Source of the DNA: CAZCFB01 sp964511535
GTDB taxonomy: Bacteria > Myxococcota_A > Polyangia > GCA-2747355 > CAZCFB01
Direction of reading: 5' to 3'
NCBI GenBank assembly: GCA_964511535.1
Contig: CAZEFW010000155.1
Span: 1-23,512 of the forward strand
DNA length: 23,512 nt
The notes beneath the pieces are model-generated. The model was not told the origin of the DNA. It saw only the letters and a program-made list of their open reading frames with translations, and made no database searches. The stretch's first letter is position 1. Each line of letters opens with the position of its first letter. The translations under genes and the position numbers were made by a program. Below are positions 1 to 7,428 of this stretch, one piece after another.

Positions 1-252
1 ATATCCGCCGATGATGATGTGGCCTGCCTTGTCAATGGCAATGGCCGCCCCTTGCGCCGAGCCGGCTCCAACGCTCAGGAAGAGCAGCTCCGAAGCCGGG
101 TCGGTCGAGGGCTTGTCAGTAGAACTGTCCAGAGGTGAGCTGTCCTGAAAAATGGCGCCGTCGGGTAGCGCCGCAGAGGTTGTACATCTGCACAGAGAGA
201 TCTGCATAGCCATGAACGCAACGGCCAGCCAGATCCTCGTCCGTCGCGTCAT
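1..252 (-). CDS. SBBP beta-propeller lipoprotein, N-terminal fragment
   Basis: Only the first 84 codons are in the window; the gene runs off the left edge in an open frame. The ATG is at 252-250, with a good ribosome binding site (GGAGGG at 264-259, 6 nt spacing). The N-terminus is a secretion signal: basic MTRRTR, a hydrophobic core, then Cys residues near position 21-23 (LCRC) that could be a weak lipobox. A low-complexity Asp/Ser/Pro linker follows. At the edge, AIAIDKAGHIIIGGY matches the opening of SBBP (seven-bladed beta-propeller) repeats, whose usual form is hydrophobic-D..GN.yvtG. By family knowledge this is an exported or surface repeat protein of unknown function. Confidence is good for an exported repeat protein and lower for its class, since at most one repeat is visible. 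Confidence 0.72.
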   Translation of the reverse strand, partial: MTRRTRIWLAVAFMAMQISLCRCTTSAALPDGAIFQDSSPLDSSTDKPSTDPASELLFLSVGAGSAQGAAIAIDKAGHIIIGGY

Positions 253-368
253 CTGCCGCCCTCCATATCCCGGCGCCGCTGGCTTACCTGTAGGGCATGC
301 GCCGGGCGGTCCCTTGCGCCATCCATGATCTTGGTTCAAGCGAATCCTGCCGTCAACGTGCGCCCGCC

Positions 369-698
369 TCAGTTCTCCTTGGCGATGATGTGCATCGACA
401 GCGTCGGCTGTGTCGAGATGCTCGCGCTGGCCTTGTAGCGCACGTAGCGCAGGTATCCGGTGACCTCCGAGATCTTGTTGCCCGTGGACGCGATGTCGAT
501 GGTGTTGCCCAGGCTGGTGAAGGCATCCTCATCGTCCACCGCCGAGTGCTCGAGCTGCAGCGTCTGGCTGGCGTTGGCGGCCACTTTGACGTGAACATGA
601 ACCAAGACCTTGCCGAAGGAGCCGAGGTCGATGACCTCGCCCTTGGCATCGCTGAGCACGGTTCCGTCCTTGACCAGGGTGATCACCTTGTTGTTCAT
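369..698 (-). CDS. Small paralogous protein of unknown function (copy 2 of tandem pair)
   Basis: This is a 109-residue protein starting at ATG 698 behind an AAAGGGGA-like ribosome binding site. It has no signal peptide or membrane segment. It is clearly homologous along its whole length to the neighbour at 747-1079: both share KVAANASQTLQL, HSAV, STGNKI and LRYVR. The alternating polar/hydrophobic pattern suggests a small all-beta fold. Codon differences between the two copies fall largely at third positions of this frame, which shows that the minus strand is coding; the long plus-strand frame over both genes is an antisense shadow. I do not recognise the family. Its size and style recall phage or tail-like structural proteins, but no other phage gene is present. 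It lies 48 nt downstream of its paralogue and is probably cotranscribed. Confidence 0.8.
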   Translation of the reverse strand: MNNKVITLVKDGTVLSDAKGEVIDLGSFGKVLVHVHVKVAANASQTLQLEHSAVDDEDAFTSLGNTIDIASTGNKISEVTGYLRYVRYKASASISTQPTLSMHIIAKEN

Positions 699-746
699 TG
701 CTGTCCCCTTTCTTTTGTGTTGTTTGCTTTCTTTCTCATGGAAACG

Positions 747-1079
747 TTAGCCCTTTTTCGCCATTGCCACGATGGTCAGGGTGGGCTGGGTGGTGATGCT
801 GTCGCTCGCCTTGAACCTCACGTAGCGCAGAAATTCGTCGTACGACTTGATTTTGTTGCCGGTCGACGAGAGTTCGAAGGTCGTGCCGAGGTCCATGAAT
901 GCGTCGTTCTCATTGACCGCCGAGTGCTGCAATTGCAGTGTCTGGCTTGCGTTGGCGGCGACCTTGACATGGACCTGCACCTGCAAGGTCTTGTACTGCA
1001 ACAGATCGATAACCTCGCCCGTCTCATCCGTGATCATTGTCCCATCTTTCATCAGAGTTGTTGTGCTGTTGTCTGCCAC
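747..1079 (-). CDS. Small paralogous protein of unknown function (copy 1 of tandem pair)
   Basis: This is a 110-residue protein with a GTG start at 1079-1077, supported by GGAGG at 1092-1088 with 8 nt spacing. It shares the whole-length pattern of the downstream 109-residue protein: KDGT near the start, GEVIDL, VHVKVAANASQTLQL at about 35-50, HSAV, an aspartate-rich turn, STGNKI and LRYVRFKAS near the C-terminus. It has no signal peptide, transmembrane segment, Cys or catalytic motif. Retention of two diverged copies argues for a function, perhaps a hetero-oligomeric structural protein; this is inference. It is the first gene of the pair and is preceded by a long AT-richer region that probably holds the promoter. 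Confidence 0.8.
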   Translation of the reverse strand: MADNSTTTLMKDGTMITDETGEVIDLLQYKTLQVQVHVKVAANASQTLQLQHSAVNENDAFMDLGTTFELSSTGNKIKSYDEFLRYVRFKASDSITTQPTLTIVAMAKKG

Positions 1080-1617
1080 CTTCGTTGCCTCCGGTTATGC
1101 GGTTGGATGTCGCTTTGGGTCCTGAGTCAGTCACCTTTTCCGAGGCCAGAGATGCTGCTACGGATCCAACTCATAGTGTGAAAAGAGCCCCACCTTGGGT
1201 TCACGATTGGGAAACGCTAGCGGCGAAAACCAAACTATCAAGATCTTTTTTATGAGTATTTTATTCATTATTACAGGGGGGGGTATTTCTGTGATAATGC
1301 TGAAAATAGGGAGATCTGTTCTGCTCCCATGCATGGCATGCAGCAAATGAAACGATAATCGACCTCCTCATAAAAAACAGGGGCAGGGATGGTGGTGGGA
1401 TGGAAGCGGGAGCGGGCACGGGAGGGAGACCTGCCCCTGTGATTCCCGGGCCTCGGCCGCAGGGAGAGGTGGACGCCTTGCTGTGGCGCCTCCGGCTCCC
1501 GGGCCCAGGTGGCGGCTGCACTGGCCAGCAGCGCCCCTTCCGGACTGCGTAACCCCGCGTAATTTAAAACTCCACAAATGGATCGGCATTTGCAGTAATT
1601 TCCAGCAGGACACCGAC
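1080..1617. other. Intergenic region between divergent genes
   Basis: This stretch separates the minus-strand small-protein pair from the plus-strand Lgt-like operon. Positions about 1200-1380 are clearly less GC-rich than the rest of the window, as expected of promoter DNA or of transferred DNA. I see no convincing paired -35/-10 elements on either strand. An 11-bp perfect inverted repeat (ACAGGGGCAGG at 1377-1387, its complement at 1430-1440) encloses a 42-nt purine-rich spacer. Several short frames cross the region, but none has a ribosome binding site or a recognisable product. Confidence 0.5.
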
Positions 1618-2643
1618 ATGGCCACTCCACTGGACACCACACGCGAGTTCGTTCCCCTGAATCCAGCCCAGATCACCGCTGCGCATCCGAGCAGTGGCGT
1701 GACGCATTCAAGCAACGGCGTGACGCATCCAAGCAACTGGGTGGTCCTGTTTCGCACGCGGCAGCACACGGTGGTCAACTTCGGCCTGCTGTCAGCCCTG
1801 GGTGGCGCCCTGGGCAGCTGGATGATCGTCACGCGCATGATCCAGGCCGGAATGGCCCCCGGGCGATTCGCCGCGGCGCTGTTTCTGCTGGTGCCCGCGC
1901 TGGTGGTGATCGGCTCGCGCCTTTTGGTGCTGGCCCAGGAGTGGCGCGACTTCGTCAAGGCGCCCCTGCGCACCCTGTTCAAGCCGGGCTTCGCGTTTCA
2001 GGGCGGCTTCATCGGCGGCGCTGCCGGCCTGCTCGGCATCGCCCTGACCTACCGCCTGGACCTGCTGCTGCTGGCCGACTGCTTCGCCCTGGGCATCCCC
2101 CTGGGTCACGCCGTGGGCCGGCTCGGCTGCTGGAGCTACGGTTGCTGCCACGGTCGGCCCGCGGGCGCCCACGCTCCGGGCATCACCTACACCTGCGCCG
2201 AGTCCAAGGTGGTCTGGGGCTCGAAGCTGGGCGGCGTGCGGCTGCACCCGACCCAGCTCTACTCCGTGGCCGGCAACCTGGCGCTCTTCGGGCTGCTGTG
2301 CTGGATGGCCGCCACCGAGCGCCGGCCGGGCGAGCTGGCCGCCGCGTACCTGATGCTCGGCGCCACGGGCCGCTTGCTGGTGGAGTTTTTGCGCGGCATC
2401 CCGGTGCGCCGGGTGCTCGGCCTGTCCATCTACCAGCTGGTGACCCTGCCCCTCATCGCTGCCGGGGCCTTGCTCCTCTGGCTCATGCCCGGCACGCCTC
2501 ACGCGCTGTTCTCTGCCTCCGGCTCGCTGTCCGCCGCTGCCACCGCCGCCGCGGCCCACCCCTGGTGGTACCTGGCGGTGTTCGCCATTCTGTTCTGCTG
2601 CTTCGGCATCCATGGGCGTAAGGTAGGGAAGTTCTCGGACTGA
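1618..2643 (+). CDS. Lgt-family (prolipoprotein diacylglyceryl transferase-like) membrane protein
   Basis: This 341-residue polytopic membrane protein belongs to the Lgt family, which in true members moves a diacylglyceryl group from phosphatidylglycerol to a lipoprotein Cys. The ATG at 1618 was chosen because CAGGA lies 8 nt upstream; the open frame extends further 5' without a better start. Family landmarks are a QGG motif (Q128-G130), GRLGCWSYGCCHG (167-179), HPTQLYS and GRLLVEFLRG (Arg252). The usual FHGG His is Gln128, and the Asn and Glu after the conserved GR are Cys, as in the divergent GCCYG-type clade. Substrate and activity may therefore differ from true Lgt. The N-terminus carries a short serine/threonine repeat, and the C-terminus adds hydrophobic segments. 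It is the first gene of a five-gene operon, 37 nt before the RND gene. Confidence 0.85.
   Translation: MATPLDTTREFVPLNPAQITAAHPSSGVTHSSNGVTHPSNWVVLFRTRQHTVVNFGLLSALGGALGSWMIVTRMIQAGMAPGRFAAALFLLVPALVVIGSRLLVLAQEWRDFVKAPLRTLFKPGFAFQGGFIGGAAGLLGIALTYRLDLLLLADCFALGIPLGHAVGRLGCWSYGCCHGRPAGAHAPGITYTCAESKVVWGSKLGGVRLHPTQLYSVAGNLALFGLLCWMAATERRPGELAAAYLMLGATGRLLVEFLRGIPVRRVLGLSIYQLVTLPLIAAGALLLWLMPGTPHALFSASGSLSAAATAAAAHPWWYLAVFAILFCCFGIHGRKVGKFSD
1687..1741 (+). repeat. 21-bp tandem repeat inside the Lgt-like gene
   Basis: About 2.6 copies of a 21-base unit (core GTGACGCATYCAAGCAAC) encode the heptad G-V-T-H-S/P-S-N near residues 24-41, before the first membrane segment. Copies differ by single bases. 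It is in frame and probably an unstructured cytoplasmic or periplasmic spacer that can change length by slippage. Confidence 0.65.
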
Positions 2644-2680
2644 TCCGACCCGCACCAAAGCCGCCAGGAGCACATGTGGC

Positions 2681-5600
2681 ATGAACCTGTCCGCCCGCCT
2701 GTTTCACCTGCTGATGGGGCACCGCGCCGTGGCGCTGACCCTGGTGCTGCTGGCCACCGCGGCCGTGGGCGCCGGCGCGGCGCGGGTGGAGTTCGACAAC
2801 TCATACCGCATCTGGTTCGTGGACGACGACCCGGCCCTGCTGGCCTACGACGACTTCCTCGAGCGGTTCGGCTCGGACGAGTCCATGGTGCTCGGCCTGG
2901 CCACGGGCGGCGCGCCCTACTCCGACGCCACGCTCAAGCTGGTCAAGCGCCTGTCCGACGAGCTGGGCAAGCTGGACGGCGTCAAGGACGTGTGGAGCCT
3001 GACCCACATGGAGGTGATGGCCGACAGCGGCGGCGCCATCGAGCTGCGGCCGCTGATCCCCGAGATCCCGCCGACCGCAGAGGACCTGGACCGGGCCAGG
3101 GCCCTGGTGAAGAAGAGCCCGCTGTACCGCAACCTGGTGTCCAGCGACGGCAGCGACACCATGATCCTGCTCACCCTGGAGCAGACCGAGGGCTCCTTCG
3201 ATCCCAAGGCGCGGCTGGTGCGCGAGACCCGGGCGCTGGCCGCGCGCCTGTGCCCCGGCCGGCGCGTGCTGCTGGCCGGCGGGCCGGTGCTCGACGAGGC
3301 GATGTACCGCTACAGCGAGCAGGACAGCATCAAGTACGCCCCGGTGATGACCCTGCTGCTTGTGCTCGGGCTGGGGCTGCTGTTCCGCAGCCTGGTGGCG
3401 GTGGTCGCGCCGCTGGTGGTGGTGGGCCTGGCCGTGGTGTGGGCCATCGGCTTCATCGGCTGGATGGGGTGGACCGCCAACATCGTGACCACCATCCTGC
3501 CGGTGATGCTGGCGGCGGTGGGCATCGCCGACGCGGTGCACCTGCTGCAGCAGCTGCGGCTGCAGCACCGCCAGGGCGCGGCCCCGGAGGTCGCGCTGGA
3601 GCGGGCGTTCTGTCATGTGCTGCGGCCCTGCCTGCTCACCTCGGTGACCACCGCCGCGGGCATGGCCTCGCTCACCGTGGCCAACCTGGGCGCCATCCGC
3701 GAGATGGGGCTCACCGCCGCGGTGGGGGTGATGGCGGCCTTCCTGCTCACCATGGTGGCGGTGCCGCTGGTGATCTCCCTGCTGCCGGCCCGGCGCCTGG
3801 GGGGCATCGCCGCCGGGCACGGCCGGTCCCTGTCGCGCTGGTCGGGACAGGCCGCGGGCTGGGCGGTGCGCCACCCGCGCGGGGTGTGCGCCGCGGCGCT
3901 GGCGCTGGTGGTGCTGGCCGGGCTGGGCATGTCGCGCATCACCACCGGCACGTCCATGACCTCTTACTTCTACGACGACGACCCGGTGTACATGGAGTCG
4001 GTGGAGCTGGACAGGATGGTGGGCGGCACCTTGCCGCTGCAGGTGCTGGTGGAGCCGGGCGAGGGGGTCACCGACCTGCTCGACCCCGCGGCGCTGCGCA
4101 AGATGGAGGCCATCGCGCGCTACGCCGAGAGCTTGCCGGCGACGGGCAAGGCCATCAGCGGGCTCGACTTCCTGCAGGAGGCGCGGCGGGTGATCATGGG
4201 CGACCCGCCGGGCAAGGCGGTGATGCCCGCCTCGCGCCAGGAGGCGGCCCAGATCCTGCTGCTGCTCGAGGGCGAGGGGGACAGGGTGCGCTACCTGTCC
4301 GAGGACAACATGAGCGGGCGGGTGGAGGTGCCGGTGGCCGCGGGCGGCTACGAGGCGCTGGTGGCGGGCGTGCAGCAGATGGAGCAGGAGCTGACGCGCA
4401 TCGCGGGCAAGGAGGTCAAGGCCAGCGTCACCGGGCTGGCCCGGCTGCTGGCCGGCATGGAGACCTACCTGTTCGAGAGCCAGGCGCGCTCCTTCGGCCT
4501 GGCCTTCGTGCTGGTGCTCGGGTTCATCGCCGTGCTGTTCCGGTCGGTGCGCGTGGGGCTGCTGTCGGCCATCCCGAACCTGCTGCCCCTGGTGCTGGTG
4601 CTCGGCGCCATGGGCTGGACCGGCGTGCGGCTGGACGCCACCACCGTGATGATCGGCCCGATCCTGCTGGGCATCGTGGTGGACGACACCGTGCACATGC
4701 TGGAGCGGGCGCTCGGGTCCCGGCGAGCTGGCGAGGCGGTGCCCGCCGCGTTCTCCCACGCGGCGGCGCGGGTGGGCCCGGCCATCGTCATGACCACCGT
4801 GATCCTCGCGGTGGGCTTCCTGGTGCCCACCATGGGCAGCTTCCGCCCGAACCTGTACTTCGGCGTGCTCTGCTCTCTGGGCCTGGTGCTGGCCCTGGTG
4901 GCTGACCTGGTGGTGTTCCCGGCGGCGGCCACCCTATTGCCGTGGCTGGTGCCGGGGGGCGAGTCGCCCGCCGGCGAGCTGGTGGAGCTGCCCGGCCATC
5001 CCGACGCCGGGGCCCGGCTGATCTCGCCGTCGGTGACAGGCGCGCTGGTGGTGCAGCTGCACGGCGGCGGCAACGACCGCGACTTCGGCTTCTGGTACCT
5101 CAACCGGCGGCTGCTGGAGCAGGGGCACGGCGTGCTCGCAGCGCACCTGCCAGGCCACGGCCAGGGCGGCGAGGACCTCTTTTCGCTGGAGGCGTGCCGG
5201 CAGCGGGTGGACGCGCTGGTGCGGGCGGCGCGGGACCACGCCGGCGGGCGCCCGGTGGTGCTGCTGGGCCAGAGCATGGGCGGCGCCCTGGCGCTGGACC
5301 TGCTGTGCCGCGAGGGGCCACGCCCGGACGCTGTGATCACGGTGTCAGCGCCCGCCGAGGTGTCGCTGGGCGGGGCGATGTTCTCGGAGGTCATCGCCCT
5401 GGCGCGCCCTGGCGTCTACCGCGCGGTGGCCGCCGCCGGACCGTGGGGCGCCCTGCCCGCCTTCGGCCGGTTCAAGCGCAGCGCCTTCCCCGTGCGCTTG
5501 CCGGGCGACACGCACTACATCCAGGCGTTCGCAGACGCGGTGGCAGAGATGGACCTGGTGGGCAGGCTCGAGGGGACGCCGGAGGAGCCGCCGCTGCTGA

Positions 5601-5782
5601 TCATGCACGGCAACCGGGACGGGGTGATCCCGGCCGAGCAGGCGCGCCGGCTGGCAGCGGCGAGGCCAGGCGCTCGCGTGGCCGTGTTCGCCGGAACGAC
5701 TCACCTGGACGCCCTGCTCGACAGCCGGGTGGTGGAGCGGATCCTCGGCATGCTGGCCGACCTGGAGGGAGAGGGGTCATGA
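2681..5782 (+). CDS. RND/MMPL-type exporter fused to C-terminal alpha/beta hydrolase
   Basis: This is a 1033-residue fusion. Residues 1 to about 765 form an RND transporter of the MMPL/HpnN type: TM1 at about 13-33, a periplasmic domain, a TM2-TM6 block, TM7 at about 400-417, a second periplasmic domain and a TM8-TM12 block. The family's half-repeat motifs are visible as GIADAVH (about 280) and GIVVDDTVH (about 664). From about 775 to the end lies an alpha/beta hydrolase with an oxyanion-loop-like HGGG, nucleophile elbow GQSMGG (Ser865), acid Asp980 in HGNRDG and His1008 in TTHLD, a complete triad. The ATG at 2681 follows AGGAG with 10 nt spacing. By family analogy the first part moves a lipid out of the inner membrane and the second part could hydrolyse or transfer an acyl chain. 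Its stop overlaps the next start (ATGA). Confidence 0.93.
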   Translation: MNLSARLFHLLMGHRAVALTLVLLATAAVGAGAARVEFDNSYRIWFVDDDPALLAYDDFLERFGSDESMVLGLATGGAPYSDATLKLVKRLSDELGKLDGVKDVWSLTHMEVMADSGGAIELRPLIPEIPPTAEDLDRARALVKKSPLYRNLVSSDGSDTMILLTLEQTEGSFDPKARLVRETRALAARLCPGRRVLLAGGPVLDEAMYRYSEQDSIKYAPVMTLLLVLGLGLLFRSLVAVVAPLVVVGLAVVWAIGFIGWMGWTANIVTTILPVMLAAVGIADAVHLLQQLRLQHRQGAAPEVALERAFCHVLRPCLLTSVTTAAGMASLTVANLGAIREMGLTAAVGVMAAFLLTMVAVPLVISLLPARRLGGIAAGHGRSLSRWSGQAAGWAVRHPRGVCAAALALVVLAGLGMSRITTGTSMTSYFYDDDPVYMESVELDRMVGGTLPLQVLVEPGEGVTDLLDPAALRKMEAIARYAESLPATGKAISGLDFLQEARRVIMGDPPGKAVMPASRQEAAQILLLLEGEGDRVRYLSEDNMSGRVEVPVAAGGYEALVAGVQQMEQELTRIAGKEVKASVTGLARLLAGMETYLFESQARSFGLAFVLVLGFIAVLFRSVRVGLLSAIPNLLPLVLVLGAMGWTGVRLDATTVMIGPILLGIVVDDTVHMLERALGSRRAGEAVPAAFSHAAARVGPAIVMTTVILAVGFLVPTMGSFRPNLYFGVLCSLGLVLALVADLVVFPAAATLLPWLVPGGESPAGELVELPGHPDAGARLISPSVTGALVVQLHGGGNDRDFGFWYLNRRLLEQGHGVLAAHLPGHGQGGEDLFSLEACRQRVDALVRAARDHAGGRPVVLLGQSMGGALALDLLCREGPRPDAVITVSAPAEVSLGGAMFSEVIALARPGVYRAVAAAGPWGALPAFGRFKRSAFPVRLPGDTHYIQAFADAVAEMDLVGRLEGTPEEPPLLIMHGNRDGVIPAEQARRLAAARPGARVAVFAGTTHLDALLDSRVVERILGMLADLEGEGS

Positions 5783-7428
5783 AGCGCGTCCTGATCATCC
5801 TGCTCAACGTGGTCATCTTCTGGATCGGCTTCCCCCTCGGGCTGTACACCCTGGGCCAGCTGGTGGACCGGGCGCTGCCGCCCCTGCCCGGCTGGGCCGT
5901 TTGGGCCGGCCTCGGGCCCCTGGCGCTGGGCGTGTGGATCTGCCTGCACGCCATCATCGTCCTGCGCACCCGGGGCAAGGGGCTGCCCATCTCGGCCCTG
6001 CCGCCCACGCGGTTCGTCGCCAGCGGCCCGTACCGGCTCCTGCGCCACCCGATCTACACCGGCTACACCCTGGCCGCCGTGGGCATCGGCATGCTGCTCG
6101 GCTCGCCTGGCCTGGCCTTCGTGGTGGTGCCCGGGGTCACCGCGGTGTGGCTCGCCACCTGGGTCAAGCTGTACGAGGAGCCGGGGCTGGAGCGCCGCTT
6201 CGGCGCCGCGTTTCGCGCCCACCGCCGGCGCACCGGTGTCTTCTTCCCGGTGGGCCTGCGGCGGGTGGCGCGGGCCTGCGTGCTGGCGCTGCTGCGGCTG
6301 TTCATCAGGGTGCGCGTCACCGGCCGTGAGCATGTGCCCACCAGCGGGCCGGTGCTCATCGTCACCGACCACCTGTCTTACCTCGACTTCGTCTTCGGCC
6401 AGTACATCAGCAGGCGGGAGCCGCTGATCCCGGTGACCGCGGAGGTGTTCCGCAGGCGCGGCCCGCGGGCGTTCATCACCCTGCTCGGCGGGGTGCCCAA
6501 GCGGCGCTACTGCCGCGACCCGCAGGTGGGTGAGGACATCACCCAGCAGCTGCTCGACGGGCAGGTGCTCGGTATCGCCGTTGAGGGGGAGCGCTCCTGG
6601 ACCGGCCGGCTGGGCCGCCTGGCCCCGGGCGTGGCCCGGGCCATCGCGCCGCTGGACTGCCCGGTGGTGCCGGTGGCGTTCCGCGGCTCGCACCGGTTCT
6701 GGCCGCGCTGGGCCGGCGGCGCCGACCGCTCGCAGGTGGTGGAGATCACCATCGGCAAGCCCTTCGACCTGCAGCAGGAGCTGGGCAAGGGCAAGGCGGA
6801 CGATCCGGCGCGGCTGGTGCGGGTGGAGCAGCTGGTGCTGTCGCGCATCCGCGAGCTGCGGGCCCCGGACGAGCACCGCGCCTCGCCGGCCGACTACAAA
6901 AACCCGCGGCCCGAGTTGACGTTGTGGCGCTGCCCCATCTGCGGCGCCGAGGAGCAGCTGCGCACCCTGCCTGCGTCCGAGCTGCAGTGCGATGCGTGCG
7001 AGGCGCGCTGGACCGCAGAGCAGGGCGGCCTGAGCCTGTGCCGCCCGGCCGAGCGCCAGGGCGAGCACCATTCCCTGGCCCGCTGGGCCCGGCTGGCCGG
7101 AGACCTGGACCCGGTCCCGGCGGCGGAGGGCGCCGCGGTCATCGAGGCCGTCGAGGCCGAGCTGCGCGAGGAGCCCGCCGACGCCGCCCTGGCGCCGCTT
7201 CAGCGCGCGGGCATGGGCCAGGCGACCCTGCTCGCCCACCGGCTGCGCTGGCAGGGCGACGGGGAGCCGGTGTCGCTGCCCCTGTCCGACATCCGCACCG
7301 TGACCACCGAACGGAACGACACCCTGCAGCTCGGGCTGGCCGACGGGCGCATGATGCAGCTGGTGTTCCCACGCTCCAGCCCCCTGCGCTGGCAGGTGAA
7401 GCTGAATTCCCTCCGAGGAGAGCCATGA
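5779..7428 (+). CDS. ICMT-like methyltransferase / PlsC acyltransferase / zinc-ribbon fusion
   Basis: This is a 549-residue multidomain protein whose ATG overlaps the previous stop. Residues 1 to about 170 hold several membrane segments and the motif GPYRLLRHPIYTGY (from about 84), the hallmark of isoprenylcysteine carboxyl methyltransferase and phospholipid N-methyltransferase families. Residues about 175-370 are a PlsC-type acyltransferase with the catalytic H198-x4-D203 (HLSYLD) and a VEGERS motif (268-273) in place of FPEGTRS. A zinc ribbon follows (C385, C388, C404, C407). The last roughly 120 residues are predicted soluble, perhaps PH/GRAM-like, but I do not recognise them. Joining SAM-dependent methylation and acyl transfer in one membrane protein suggests modification of a single lipid. 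Next gene: ATGA overlap. Confidence 0.9.
   Translation: MKRVLIILLNVVIFWIGFPLGLYTLGQLVDRALPPLPGWAVWAGLGPLALGVWICLHAIIVLRTRGKGLPISALPPTRFVASGPYRLLRHPIYTGYTLAAVGIGMLLGSPGLAFVVVPGVTAVWLATWVKLYEEPGLERRFGAAFRAHRRRTGVFFPVGLRRVARACVLALLRLFIRVRVTGREHVPTSGPVLIVTDHLSYLDFVFGQYISRREPLIPVTAEVFRRRGPRAFITLLGGVPKRRYCRDPQVGEDITQQLLDGQVLGIAVEGERSWTGRLGRLAPGVARAIAPLDCPVVPVAFRGSHRFWPRWAGGADRSQVVEITIGKPFDLQQELGKGKADDPARLVRVEQLVLSRIRELRAPDEHRASPADYKNPRPELTLWRCPICGAEEQLRTLPASELQCDACEARWTAEQGGLSLCRPAERQGEHHSLARWARLAGDLDPVPAAEGAAVIEAVEAELREEPADAALAPLQRAGMGQATLLAHRLRWQGDGEPVSLPLSDIRTVTTERNDTLQLGLADGRMMQLVFPRSSPLRWQVKLNSLRGEP

Noticed and set aside
297..1181. Long plus-strand frame of 294 codons with an internal repeat
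   Set aside because: It is antisense to the two paralogous minus-strand genes. Codon differences between the copies are mostly at third positions of the minus frames, and the minus genes have ribosome binding sites.
1377..1440. 11-bp inverted repeat as a terminator or operator
   Set aside because: The 42-nt loop is too long for a terminator, no T-run follows, and purine-rich GC sequence makes such matches likely by chance.
2801..4759. Long minus-strand frame of 652 codons opposite the RND gene
   Set aside because: It is a shadow frame in high-GC DNA; composition is His/Gln/Arg-rich without motifs, while the plus strand has a full RND transporter.
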